Source of the DNA: NCEH01 sp002257205
GTDB lineage: Bacteria; Pseudomonadota; Alphaproteobacteria; Rhizobiales; Xanthobacteraceae
NCBI RefSeq assembly: GCF_043195105.1
Contig: NZ_JBAFWO010000004.1
DNA length: 64,000 nucleotides
Strand: one strand, 5' to 3'
The notes under the pieces were generated by a model. It did not search any database, was not told the DNA's origin, and worked only from the letters and a program-made list of their open reading frames with translations. The translations under genes and the position numbers were made by a program. Below, in pieces: positions 8,728 to 17,461 of the stretch. Positions within the stretch are counted from its first letter, which is position 1. The number at the start of each line of letters is the position of its first letter.

Positions 8728-10242
8728 ATGGGCAATTTTGGCCAATTGATGGATGGGTTCGCGATCGCCCTCACGACCCAGCATATTCTCATCATGGTGT
8801 TCGGCGTGCTGCTCGGCTTGGTGGTCGGCGTGCTGCCGGGCCTCGGCGCGCCCAATGGCGTGTCGCTGCTGATGCCGCTGACCTTCACCATGGAGCCTAT
8901 TTCCGCGATCATCCTGCTGACCTCCATGTATTGGGGCGCGCTGTTCGGCGGTTCGACAACATCCATCCTGTTCAATATTCCGGGCGAGCCGTCCTCGGTC
9001 GCGACCACTTTCGACGGCCATCCCATGGCCAAGCAGGGACAGGCGGTGCGCGCGCTCACGCTCGCGTTCGCCTCCGCCGGCATCGGCGCGCTGATCGGCG
9101 TCCTGGTCATTACCCTGATGTCGGGCTGGGTCGCGAATTTCGCGCTTCGGTTCGGGTCGCCGGAATATTTCGCAGTCTATTTCCTCGCCTTCGCGAGCTT
9201 CATCGGCATGGCCGGCGGGTCGCCGTTCAAGACGCTGGTGTCGATCATGCTCGGCCTTGCCGCCGGCACCATCGGCATGGACACGATTTCGGGCGAGGGG
9301 CGCCTGACCTTCGGCATCAATGAACTGACCGCCGGCATCTCGTTCCTGATCGTGGTGATCGGCCTGTTCGGCATCGGCGAATTGCTGGTGACCATCGACG
9401 AGGGCTACAAGTTCGAGGGCGTGAAGGCGAAGCTCAGCCTGCGCGAGATCTTCCGCACGCTGGCCGAAATGCCGCGTTATTGGGTCACCATCCTGCGCAG
9501 CGCGCTGATCGGCTGCTGGATGGGCATCACACCCGGCGGGCCCACGGCGGCCTCGTTCATGAGCTATGCGCTGGGGCGGCGGTTTTCCAAGCGCGGCTGG
9601 AATTTCGGCAAGGGCGAGCCGGAGGGCATCATCTCGCCCGAAACCGCCGATCATTCCGCCGGCTCGTGCGCCTTGCTGCCCATGCTGGCGCTCGGCGTTC
9701 CCGGTTCCGCGACCGCTGCGGTGATGATGGGCGGGCTGATGATCTGGGGTCTTTCCCCCGGGCCCATGCTGTTCACCAGCCAGCCGGATTTCGTCTGGGG
9801 CCTGATCGCCTCCATGTATGCGGGCAATCTGATCGCGGTTGTGCTGGTGCTGGCGACCGTGCCGCTGTTCGCCTTCATCCTGCGGGCGCCGTTCTCCGTG
9901 GTCGGCCCGCTGATCGCGATCATCTGCGTCATCGGCGCCTATACGGTGGCGAACCATGTCTTCGACATCTGGCTGGCGCTGGTGTTCGGCCTTGTCGGCT
10001 ATGTCTTCAAGAAGCTGTCTTATCCGCTGGCGCCCTTCGTGCTCGCGGTGGTGCTGGGCGACAAGGCGGAAGACGCGTTCCGGCAATCCATGCTGTCCTC
10101 GGGCGGAACGCTGCGCGTCTTCTTCGAGACCCCGCTGGTCGCCACGATGATGACGATCGGGATCTTCCTTCTGCTGCTTCCGCTCATCACCCGCGTCTTC
10201 GGCGCCGTGTTCAACACGGGGAGCAAGCGCGGCGTCGCCTAG
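8728..10242 (+). CDS. tctA: Tripartite tricarboxylate transporter large permease (TctA family)
   Basis: A 504-residue, roughly 12-helix membrane protein. It carries the TctA hallmarks GVLPGLGAPNGVSLLMPLT near the N-terminus and the repeat-related GSATAAVMMGG and LALGVPGSA segments in the second half. It forms the transport channel driven by the ion gradient. RBS AGAGAGGAAA lies just upstream. The antisense open frame across this gene and tctC is a shadow. Confidence 0.93.
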   Translation: MGNFGQLMDGFAIALTTQHILIMVFGVLLGLVVGVLPGLGAPNGVSLLMPLTFTMEPISAIILLTSMYWGALFGGSTTSILFNIPGEPSSVATTFDGHPMAKQGQAVRALTLAFASAGIGALIGVLVITLMSGWVANFALRFGSPEYFAVYFLAFASFIGMAGGSPFKTLVSIMLGLAAGTIGMDTISGEGRLTFGINELTAGISFLIVVIGLFGIGELLVTIDEGYKFEGVKAKLSLREIFRTLAEMPRYWVTILRSALIGCWMGITPGGPTAASFMSYALGRRFSKRGWNFGKGEPEGIISPETADHSAGSCALLPMLALGVPGSATAAVMMGGLMIWGLSPGPMLFTSQPDFVWGLIASMYAGNLIAVVLVLATVPLFAFILRAPFSVVGPLIAIICVIGAYTVANHVFDIWLALVFGLVGYVFKKLSYPLAPFVLAVVLGDKAEDAFRQSMLSSGGTLRVFFETPLVATMMTIGIFLLLLPLITRVFGAVFNTGSKRGVA

Positions 10243-10343
10243 GCGGGGCGGGCTGCGACCATTGATTTCACGGCCTGGATCCAGGCGACCTGTCACCCTT
10301 TGAGACGGCCGGGTGCCGTCACATATTGAGAGAGAATTGCGCC

Positions 10344-11567
10344 ATGTTCGGAGCCCTGCGTCTCCCCCAAACGATCCTCTTCGGGCGCGGCCAGCGTCAT
10401 GTCATGGGTACGGCCGCAGCGCGGATCGGCAGCCGCGCCCTGGTGTGCACCGACGCCCGCCTGGCGCAGACGGAAGAGTTCGCCAGCCTCCTGGCGGATC
10501 TTCATGCCGCCGGCGTTAAGACCCGCGTATACGACCAGACCATCGCCGACCTGCCGCTGGAATCCATCGCCGATTGCATGGCCAAGGTCAGCGATTTCGG
10601 GCCCGACCTCGTGATCGGCATCGGCGGCGGCAGCTGCATGGATCTCGCCAAGGTGGTGTCGGTGCTCATCACCCACGGCGGAGAGGTGAGCAAATATTAC
10701 GGCGAGTTCGCGGTCCCCGGCCCGGTGGTCCCGCTGATCGCTTTGCCCACCACCGCCGGCACCGGCTCCGAGGTGACGCCGGTGGCTGTCGTGCTCGACA
10801 AGGCGCGTGGCTCCAAGATCGGCGTCGCCAGTCCCTATATCATTCCCCAGATGGCGGTGTGCGATCCTGAACTGACCCTCACCTGCCCGCCCGGCCTCAC
10901 CGCCTGTTCCGGCGCCGATGCGCTCGCCCATGCGGTGGAGGCGTTCACCAGCATGGCCCGGCCGCCGGAGCCCCAGCTGACCGAAAGGCATGTGTTCATC
11001 GGCAAGAACCTCTTGTCCGACCATTTCGCCAAGCTCGCGGTGGTGAACGTGTTCCGCTATCTGGCGCGCGCCCATGCGAACGGCAGCGACATGGAGGCCC
11101 GCGAGGGCCTGATGCTCGCTTCGCTCGCGGCCGGATGCGCGTTCGGCACCGCCGGCACGGCGGCCGCGCATGCGCTGCAATATCCGGTGGGCAATCTCAC
11201 CCACACGGCCCATGGCGACGGGGTCGGCGCGCTGCTGCCGTTCGTCATGCAATATAATCGCTCCGCCTGCCCGGAGGCGTTCGCGGAGCTTGCCCGCACC
11301 ATCGGCCTCGGCGATGCCGGGATGGGCACCGACGCGCTGTCGCAGGCGTTCATCGACGCCGTTGCCGAATTGTTCGCGACCATCGGCATCCCGCGCTCGC
11401 TCGCAGCCCTTGGACTGGCGAGCGGCCATGAGCACGAGGTCGCCTCGGGCTCCCTGAAGGCCGAGCGGCTGGTGAAGAACAACCCGCGCCCGCTCGACCT
11501 GGCCGCAATGCTTCACATCACCGAAGCGGCGTTCAGCGGCGAGCGCGCCGCGCTGCTCAATCTCTGA
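10344..11567 (+). CDS. Iron-containing alcohol dehydrogenase (type III)
   Basis: A 407-residue Fe-ADH. The NAD-binding GIGGGSCMDLAK and PTTAGTGSEV motifs are present, with metal ligands in the SGADALAHAVEAF segment and in HTAHGDG. The start at ATG 10344 (MFGALRLPQTILFG) fits the family; a TTG six codons earlier is possible. Its place before a succinate-semialdehyde-type dehydrogenase suggests oxidation of a hydroxy acid or alcohol such as 4-hydroxybutyrate to the semialdehyde, then to the acid. The actual substrate is inferred only from context. Confidence 0.88.
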   Translation: MFGALRLPQTILFGRGQRHVMGTAAARIGSRALVCTDARLAQTEEFASLLADLHAAGVKTRVYDQTIADLPLESIADCMAKVSDFGPDLVIGIGGGSCMDLAKVVSVLITHGGEVSKYYGEFAVPGPVVPLIALPTTAGTGSEVTPVAVVLDKARGSKIGVASPYIIPQMAVCDPELTLTCPPGLTACSGADALAHAVEAFTSMARPPEPQLTERHVFIGKNLLSDHFAKLAVVNVFRYLARAHANGSDMEAREGLMLASLAAGCAFGTAGTAAAHALQYPVGNLTHTAHGDGVGALLPFVMQYNRSACPEAFAELARTIGLGDAGMGTDALSQAFIDAVAELFATIGIPRSLAALGLASGHEHEVASGSLKAERLVKNNPRPLDLAAMLHITEAAFSGERAALLNL

Positions 11568-11588
11568 CACCCAGCAGGATCTATTGCC

Positions 11589-13103
11589 ATGTCATCCAGC
11601 ACTGCGAGCCTCAGCCCGATCGCATCCGAGCCGACCTATGTCGTGCCCGGCTTTGAAGGTAAGGGCGGTTTTGCCATTCCCACCGGCCTGCTGATCGGCG
11701 ACGCCTGGGTCGCCGGTTCCAACGGCGCGCAGATCGAGGTCCTCAATCCCTCGACCGGCGGCGTGCTCGCCAGCGTGGCCGATGCCACCGTCGCCGACGG
11801 CATGGCTGCGGTCGATGCGGCGGCGGGCGCTGCGGCGGCCTGGGCGGCGACCCCACCGCGTGCGCGCGCGGTGATCCTGCAACGCTGCTTTGCGGCGATG
11901 GTCGAGCAGGCGGACTTCCTCGCCCAGATCATCTCGCTTGAAAACGGCAAGGCGCTGCCCGACGCGCGCTCGGAAGTGCTCTATGCGGCCGAATTCTTTC
12001 GCTGGTACGCCGAGGAAGCGGTGCGCATCAATGGCGACATCTCCATCGCCCCGGCCGGCGGCAATCGCATCCTCGTGCAATATCAGCCGATCGGCATTTC
12101 GCTGCTGATCACGCCGTGGAATTTCCCCGCCGCGATGGCCACGCGCAAGATCGCGCCGGCCCTGGCGGCCGGCTGCACCTGCATTCTCAAGCCGGCCGAG
12201 GAAACCCCACTGACCGCGCTGGCCGTGGGCGAGATCCTGCGCCGCGCCGGTGTGCCGGCCGGTGTGGTGAATATCGTCAACACCTCCGATCCCGGCCCGC
12301 TGTGCAGCGCCATTCTGCGTGATCCGCGCGTGCGCAAGCTCTCGTTCACGGGCTCGACCGAAGTTGGCCGCATCCTGCTGCGCGAGGCGTCCTACAACGT
12401 CATCAATTCGTCCATGGAGCTCGGTGGCAACGCCCCGTTCCTGGTGCTCGACGATGCGGACCTGGAAGCCGCGCTCGACGGCGCGATGATCGCCAAGATG
12501 CGCAATGCCGGCGAGGCCTGCACGGCCGCCAACCGCTTCTATGTGCAGGAAGGCATCTATCCGGCGTTCGTCGACAAGCTGGTGGAGCGCATGGCCGCGC
12601 TGAAGCTGGGCGCGGGCACCGACACCACCACCCAATGCGGGGCGATGATCAACCCGGCGGCGATCGAGAAGATCGACATGCTCGTCGGCGACGCGCTCGG
12701 CAAGGGCGCGAGCGTCCGCCTCGGCTGCGCCGCCGGCGCCGGCCCGGGCTTCTTCTACCCGCCCTCGGTTCTGGCCGATGTGCCGCTAAACGCCGCCATC
12801 CTGCGCGAGGAGGTGTTCGGCCCGGTGGCGGCGGTGGTGCCGTTCAAGGATGTCGAGGATGCCGTGCGCATGGCCAACGACACCGAATATGGCCTCGCCG
12901 CCTATGTCTATACCGGCGATATGAAGCGCGGCCTGCAACTAGCCGAGCGGCTCGATTACGGCATGGTGGCGCTCAATCGCGGGCTGGTTTCCGATCCGGC
13001 GGCGCCGTTCGGCGGCGTCAAGCAGAGCGGGCTTGGCCGCGAGGGCGCCCATCACGGCCTGCTCGAATTCACCGAGGCCAAATATGTCGCGGTGAACTGG
13101 TAG
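11589..13103 (+). CDS. Aldehyde/semialdehyde dehydrogenase (ALDH superfamily, SSADH-like)
   Basis: A 504-residue NAD(P)-dependent ALDH. TPWNFPAAM (cofactor site), ELGGNAPF with the general-base Glu, and GEACTAANRF with the nucleophilic Cys are all present, as is the late EVFGPVAAVVPF. The profile is closest to GabD-type succinate-semialdehyde dehydrogenases, with an N-terminal extension of about 25 residues. It starts 21 bp after the Fe-ADH and probably oxidises its aldehyde product. Confidence 0.9.
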   Translation: MSSSTASLSPIASEPTYVVPGFEGKGGFAIPTGLLIGDAWVAGSNGAQIEVLNPSTGGVLASVADATVADGMAAVDAAAGAAAAWAATPPRARAVILQRCFAAMVEQADFLAQIISLENGKALPDARSEVLYAAEFFRWYAEEAVRINGDISIAPAGGNRILVQYQPIGISLLITPWNFPAAMATRKIAPALAAGCTCILKPAEETPLTALAVGEILRRAGVPAGVVNIVNTSDPGPLCSAILRDPRVRKLSFTGSTEVGRILLREASYNVINSSMELGGNAPFLVLDDADLEAALDGAMIAKMRNAGEACTAANRFYVQEGIYPAFVDKLVERMAALKLGAGTDTTTQCGAMINPAAIEKIDMLVGDALGKGASVRLGCAAGAGPGFFYPPSVLADVPLNAAILREEVFGPVAAVVPFKDVEDAVRMANDTEYGLAAYVYTGDMKRGLQLAERLDYGMVALNRGLVSDPAAPFGGVKQSGLGREGAHHGLLEFTEAKYVAVNW

Positions 13104-13104
13104 C

Positions 13105-13162
13105 GCGCATCCCCGCCGGATGCCCCTGCGCGGGGGAATGCGCAGGTGTGGGCATCCGGCGG
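13105..13162 (+). other. Two mutually exclusive inverted repeats between aldehyde dehydrogenase and Ldh genes
   Basis: A perfect 13-bp inverted repeat pairs 13113-13125 with 13150-13162. A second stem of about 12 bp with bulges pairs 13105-13116 with 13130-13143. The two overlap and cannot form together. There is no T-run, so this is more like an intra-operon attenuator or RNA-stability element than a classical terminator. Confidence 0.45.
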
Positions 13163-13205
13163 AACCGGGCGCGATGGCGATGATGCGCACAGATCGGGAG
13201 GTCAC

Positions 13206-14234
13206 ATGCCGTCCTTAAGCGAGATCGAGCGTATCGGACTGGCGGCGCTCGGGCGTGCCGGCGTGCCGGCGGACCATGCCGAACAGCAGCTCAGCCTGCT
13301 GGTGGAGGCGGAATTACGCGGCTATCCCTCGCACGGTCTCCTGCGGCTGTCGCGGATCCTGGAGCGCATCGCCAATGGCGTGGTCGATCCCCGCGCCACG
13401 GGCGAGGGCCGCTGGCGCGGGGCGGCGCTGCTGGAGGTGGACGGCATGCAGGGGCTCGGCCCGGTGGTCGCGCTGAATGCGCTCGACACCATCGCCGCGC
13501 GCGCCAAGGACACCGGCATCGCCATGGCGGCGATCCGCCGATGCGACCATCTGGGCATGCTGGCCTGGTATGCCGAGAAGATCGCGCGCAAGGGTCAGGT
13601 GCTGCTCGCGCTGACCATCAGCGAGGCGCTGGTCCATCCCTGGGGCGGGCGCAAGGCCATGCTGGGCACCAATCCCATCGCCATCGGCGTGCCCGCGCAG
13701 CCGAACCCGTTCGTCTTCGACATGGCGACCAGCATCGTCGCCATGGGCAAGATCCATGATCATGCGGCGCGCGCAGAGCCGATCCCGCTCGGCTGGGCGC
13801 TCGATGCGCACGGCGATCCCACCACCGACGCCACCGCGGCGAAGGCCGGCGCCATTGCCCCGTTCGGCGGGGCGAAAGGCTATGGGCTGGGGCTCGCCTT
13901 CGAAGTGCTGGTGGCGAGCCTTGCGGCCTGCGCGCTCGGGCCCGACGTGCGGGGAACGCTGGATTCCACGCATCCCTGCAACAAGGGCGACGTCTTCATC
14001 GTGATGGAGCCGGCGGCGCATATGGCAGGGCTCGTCTCCCAGTTTCTCGACGATCTGCGCACCTCCATGCCGTCGGACGCGGACCATCCGGTCCGCATTC
14101 CGGGCGACCGGGCGTTCGAGACCCGCAACGCACAGATGGGGCGGGATATTCCGGTCGCGCCGGCGGTGTGGGCGCACATGCTCGGCCTGGCCGGGGAAAG
14201 TGCGGATCTCGCGCGGACCATCGGCCATGCATGA
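13206..14234 (+). CDS. Ldh-family (malate/L-sulfolactate type) NAD(P)-dependent oxidoreductase
   Basis: A 342-residue protein of the non-Rossmann malate/lactate dehydrogenase family (ComC/YlbC/DlgD). Recognised by GYPSHGLLRL with the catalytic His, the conserved RRCDHLGMLAWY and the TNPIAIGVPA block. It reduces a 2-oxo acid or oxidises the 2-hydroxy acid. GGGAGG precedes the ATG at 13206. Membership in this cluster supports catabolism of a hydroxy acid. Its distance from the previous stop (102 bp) contains the inverted repeats, so its expression may be tuned separately. Confidence 0.88.
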   Translation: MPSLSEIERIGLAALGRAGVPADHAEQQLSLLVEAELRGYPSHGLLRLSRILERIANGVVDPRATGEGRWRGAALLEVDGMQGLGPVVALNALDTIAARAKDTGIAMAAIRRCDHLGMLAWYAEKIARKGQVLLALTISEALVHPWGGRKAMLGTNPIAIGVPAQPNPFVFDMATSIVAMGKIHDHAARAEPIPLGWALDAHGDPTTDATAAKAGAIAPFGGAKGYGLGLAFEVLVASLAACALGPDVRGTLDSTHPCNKGDVFIVMEPAAHMAGLVSQFLDDLRTSMPSDADHPVRIPGDRAFETRNAQMGRDIPVAPAVWAHMLGLAGESADLARTIGHA

Positions 14235-14278
14235 GGGCGGGTGCGCCTTGTGGCCAGCTTGGTTCGGGCGGCGAGATT

Positions 14279-14291
14279 ATATATTTTATAG
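14279..14291. promoter_or_regulatory. Operator-like 13-mer, copy B, upstream of GntR gene
   Basis: ATATATTTTATAG matches CTATATGATATAG at 10 of 12 arm positions and lies 28 bp before the regulator's ATG in a very AT-rich patch. Consistent with autoregulation of the FCD-GntR protein. Confidence 0.45.
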
Positions 14292-14318
14292 CATCACGCG
14301 TTCTGGGTTTGATTCTCA

Positions 14319-15116
14319 ATGACCACCAACAATCAGGAATTGCCTTCCTTCGCGCGCCTCGTCGCGCTGGAGGACGCGCGCCCGGCTTATCCGCAGTCGC
14401 TGGTGGAGCTGGCCTACGAGCAATTGCTGTCGATGCTGGTGACGATGAAGATCGCGCCCGGCGCCCATATCGGGATCGAGGCGCTCGCGCGCAAATTGCA
14501 GATTTCGCAGACCCCGATCCGCGAGGCGCTGACGCTTCTGGAAGCGCAAAAGCTGGCGCACAAGATCCCGAATGTGGGGTTCCGGGCCGCGAGCCTGCTC
14601 ACCCGCGAGGAAATCGCCGATCTGTTCGAGCTGCGGCTTCTGATCGAGCCGCAGGCGGCGGCCTTCGCGGCCGAGCGGAGCGACGAGACCGCGTTGCGCG
14701 CGCTGGCGAAGCTCTCCGGCGAGATGTCGCTGGCGCAGACCGGCGATGAGCTCGCCTATGCCCAGTTCGCCGAGGGCGACGCGAAGCTTCACCATCTGGT
14801 GGCCACCGCGAGCGGCAACAGGTTCATTGCGGAGACCATCGAGGGGCTGCACGTGCACCTTCATATCTTCCGCTTTCTGTTCAAGACCAATGCGCCGTCC
14901 GAGGCGGTGAAGGAGCATGAAACCATCATCGAGGCGCTGCTCGCCCGCGATCCGGTGGCGGCGGAAGCGGCCATGCGCGCGCATTTGCATGCCTCGCGGC
15001 GGCGCATGGATCAGGCGTTCGCGGAGCAGGAGCGCGGGGCCGCGCCCGGCGACACCCAGGGCGGGGAAGGGCAGCCGCCCCGCGCCCCGCGCACCCGCCG
15101 GCGCCGCACCGTGTGA
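14319..15116 (+). CDS. FCD-domain GntR-family transcriptional regulator
   Basis: A 265-residue regulator. The winged HTH (about residues 25-95) includes the GntR recognition pattern LARKLQISQTPIREALTLLE. The all-helical FCD ligand domain follows, with metal-ligand-type residues in LFELRLLIEPQA, the AEGDAKLHHLV segment (D-x3-H) and HETIIEAL. The tail after residue 240 is basic and Pro-rich. It lies inside the acid-catabolism cluster it probably controls. The same 13-mer occurs before the transporter operon, this gene and the CaiB gene. Confidence 0.9.
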   Translation: MTTNNQELPSFARLVALEDARPAYPQSLVELAYEQLLSMLVTMKIAPGAHIGIEALARKLQISQTPIREALTLLEAQKLAHKIPNVGFRAASLLTREEIADLFELRLLIEPQAAAFAAERSDETALRALAKLSGEMSLAQTGDELAYAQFAEGDAKLHHLVATASGNRFIAETIEGLHVHLHIFRFLFKTNAPSEAVKEHETIIEALLARDPVAAEAAMRAHLHASRRRMDQAFAEQERGAAPGDTQGGEGQPPRAPRTRRRRTV

Positions 15117-15183
15117 TCCGCTTTCCTCCAAGAATCCGGTTGCCTCCAAAATTCCGCTTGTCTGCAAGATTTCGAGCCGGGGT

Positions 15184-15212
15184 TTGACAGGAAAATTGCT
15201 GACCCTTAAAAT
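15184..15212 (+). promoter_or_regulatory. Near-consensus sigma-70 promoter for the CaiB-crotonase operon
   Basis: TTGACA at 15184-15189, a 17-bp spacer and TAAAAT at 15207-15212. The 13-bp palindrome begins 2 bp downstream, covering the expected start site: a classic repressor arrangement. The leader to the ATG at 15392 is about 170 nt and contains a GC hairpin (15331-15350, ATCA loop). Confidence 0.65.
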
Positions 15213-15213
15213 C

Positions 15214-15226
15214 CTATATGATATAG
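15214..15226. promoter_or_regulatory. Operator-like 13-mer, copy C (perfect palindrome)
   Basis: CTATAT-G-ATATAG is a perfect 6+1+6 palindrome right after the -10 box of the 15184 promoter. It is the best copy of the element also seen at 6746 and 14279. Confidence 0.55.
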
Positions 15227-15391
15227 AAAACTACCTTTAAGGGCGACGGCAGACGTAGGGGCGACCGCCACGGGCGGGATGCTCGGCGCCCGTGAATGCC
15301 GCGCCTGACGCAGATCGACGGTTCCAAGCCCTGGGGGCATCAGCCCCCGGCCGCGCAACGAAGAACAAAGACACCAACGGGAGGACTTACG

Positions 15392-16603
15392 ATGGCACTG
15401 CCTCTTGCAGGCATACGTGTGCTCGACATTACGCAGGTCATGGCCGGTCCGTTCTGCTGCATGCTGCTGGCGGACATGGGCGCGGACGTGATCAAGATCG
15501 AACCGCCGGGCACCGGCGATTCCACGCGCCATTCCATGGGCTTTCGCCTGAAGGGCACCGACAGCCCTGGCTTTCTCGCGCTCAACCGCAACAAGCGCAG
15601 CATCACGCTTGACCTGAAGTCGCCGGCTGACCGGGAAGTCTTGTACGCACTGGTGAAAACCGCCGACGTGCTGGTGGAAAACGGCCGCCCCGGCGTCGCG
15701 GCGCGCCTGGGCATGGATTACGACACGTTGCGGCCGCTCAATCCGCGGCTGGTCTATGCGAGCATTTCCGGCTTCGGCCAGACCGGCCCCTGGTCCCAGC
15801 GTCCCGGCTTCGACCTGATCGCCCAGGCGGTCACTGGCGTTCTGAGCTCGAACGGATTCCCCGGCATGGAGCCGGCCAAGAATTCCATCGCGGTGGCCGA
15901 TCTCGGTGCCGGCCTGTTCTCGGCCTATGCCATCCTCAGCGCCGTCATCGGCCGGCAGGCCTCGGGGGAGGGGCAATATATCGACGCCTCCCTGTTCGAG
16001 GCCGCGCTGGCCCTGTCGATCTGGGAAACCACCGAACTCTGGGGCACCGGCAAGTCGCCCACCCCGATCGGCTCGGCGAACCGCATGTCCGCGCCCTACC
16101 AGGCGGTCCAGGCGTCCGACGGCTGGTTCGTCATCGGCGCCGCCAACCAGGGCCTGTGGCTCACCTTCCTGAAGGTGATCGGGCGGGAGGAATTGCAGCA
16201 GGACGAGCGGTTCTCGACCAATGCGGCCCGCGTCACCAACCGCATCGTGCTGATCGAGGCGCTGGCGCCCACCTTCCTCACCCGCACCCGCGCGGAATGG
16301 ATCGAGGCCATGCTGGCCGCCGGCGTGCCCACGGCCGACATTCTCGATTATGGCGAGGCGCTCGCCAGCGAGCAGGCGGTCGCCCGCGACATGGTGCAGA
16401 TGGTGCCGCACCCGGTGGAAGGCGAGTTCCGCGCGCTCGGCTTTCCGGTGAAGCTCAGCGCAACGCCCCAGGAATTGCGCCTGCCGCCGCCGCTGCTCGG
16501 CGAGCATGGGGAGGAAATCCGGCAAGAACTCATCAGCAAGGGGCTGCTTGGCCCGAACGACACCAGGAGTGAGCGCGATGAGCAGCCCGTGCATCAAGTT
16601 TGA
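15392..16603 (+). CDS. CaiB/BaiF-type (family III) CoA-transferase
   Basis: A 403-residue family III CoA-transferase. It has the N-terminal LAGIRVLDITQVMAGPFC, the GADVIKIEPPGTGD block, ALNRNKRSITLDL, and the catalytic-Asp region SIAVADLGAG. The ATG at 15392 is chosen because the preceding GGGAGG is well placed. It moves CoA between carboxylic acids to activate the imported acid or an intermediate. It overlaps the next gene by 26 bp. Confidence 0.92.
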   Translation: MALPLAGIRVLDITQVMAGPFCCMLLADMGADVIKIEPPGTGDSTRHSMGFRLKGTDSPGFLALNRNKRSITLDLKSPADREVLYALVKTADVLVENGRPGVAARLGMDYDTLRPLNPRLVYASISGFGQTGPWSQRPGFDLIAQAVTGVLSSNGFPGMEPAKNSIAVADLGAGLFSAYAILSAVIGRQASGEGQYIDASLFEAALALSIWETTELWGTGKSPTPIGSANRMSAPYQAVQASDGWFVIGAANQGLWLTFLKVIGREELQQDERFSTNAARVTNRIVLIEALAPTFLTRTRAEWIEAMLAAGVPTADILDYGEALASEQAVARDMVQMVPHPVEGEFRALGFPVKLSATPQELRLPPPLLGEHGEEIRQELISKGLLGPNDTRSERDEQPVHQV

Positions 16604-17360
16604 GAAGACCGGCGACGTCGCCCGCATCACGTTTCACAATCCGTCGGCGCATAACGCCCTGACCAGCCAGATGTGGCTGGATCTGCGCGATGCGGCGCGC
16701 GCGATCGCCGAGGATCCCGCGATCCGGGTGGCGGTGCTGCGCGGCGCGGGCGGCAAGGCGTTCGTCTCCGGAACGGATATCTCCGGCTTCACCAAATTCA
16801 CCAGCGGCGCCGATGGGCAGGCTTATGAGCACACCATCGACGAATGCATGAGCGCCGTCGATGCCATCCCCGTCACCACCATCGCCGTGGTGGATGGCTG
16901 GGCGGTGGGCGGCGGGCTCAACATCGCGTCGAGCTGCGATTTCCGCATCGCGACGCCGAGCGCCCGCTTCGGCTCGCCCATCGGCCGCACGCTGGGCAAT
17001 TGCCTCTCCGCTCAGAGCGTCGCGCGCATCGGCGGGGCGATCGGCGTCGCCGTGGCCAAGCGCATGGTGCTGCTGGGCGAGATCATTTCCGCCCAGGAAC
17101 TGGTCGCGAGCGGCTTCCTGCTGCGGCTGGTCGAGCCGGACGCGATGGAGGGGGAAATCGAAAGCCTCTGCCGCCGCGCGGCGGAGAATGCGCCGCTGAC
17201 CACGCGCGCCACCAAGGCGACGTTGCGCAAGATGATGTTCGGCAATCTGCCGAACGTCGATGCCCTGATCGAAGAGGTCTATGGCAGCGACGACTTCCGC
17301 CTCGGCGTGCGCGATTTCCTCGCCCGCACGAAGGTGGTCCCCCAATGGACCGGCTCCTGA
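16578..17360 (+). CDS. Enoyl-CoA hydratase/isomerase (crotonase) family protein
   Basis: A 260-residue crotonase-fold protein. Both oxyanion-hole segments are present (GKAFVSGTDISGF and WAVGGGLNIASSCDFRIA). The usual catalytic glutamates are not where expected: the FGxPE segment reads FGSPIGRTLGN and the PGxGG loop reads CLSAQSV. This suggests a reaction other than standard hydration, such as isomerisation, decarboxylation or CoA-ester cleavage. Translation is coupled to the CoA-transferase by overlap. It acts after CoA activation in the same pathway. Confidence 0.88.
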   Translation: MSSPCIKFEKTGDVARITFHNPSAHNALTSQMWLDLRDAARAIAEDPAIRVAVLRGAGGKAFVSGTDISGFTKFTSGADGQAYEHTIDECMSAVDAIPVTTIAVVDGWAVGGGLNIASSCDFRIATPSARFGSPIGRTLGNCLSAQSVARIGGAIGVAVAKRMVLLGEIISAQELVASGFLLRLVEPDAMEGEIESLCRRAAENAPLTTRATKATLRKMMFGNLPNVDALIEEVYGSDDFRLGVRDFLARTKVVPQWTGS

Positions 17361-17396
17361 CGCGGGGCCGCTGAACGCGGCAAGACGATGAGCGAG

Positions 17397-17421
17397 GGCG
17401 GCGCCGTGCACCGGCGCCGCC
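17397..17421. terminator. Convergent terminator-like hairpin
   Basis: A perfect 10-bp GC stem (17397-17406 with 17412-17421, loop TGCAC) followed by TGTTATTG lies between the crotonase gene (+) and arsH (-). Likely bidirectional. Confidence 0.6.
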
Positions 17422-17461
17422 TGTTATTGCGCCGCGAACGGCGCGCTGCGCCTACCCGAAC

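Noticed and set aside
7108..10296. Minus-strand open frame of about 1060 codons under the tctCBA genes
   Set aside because: Composition is Asp/His/Arg/Gln-rich as expected from antisense reading; it crosses three well-identified genes and the gaps between them.
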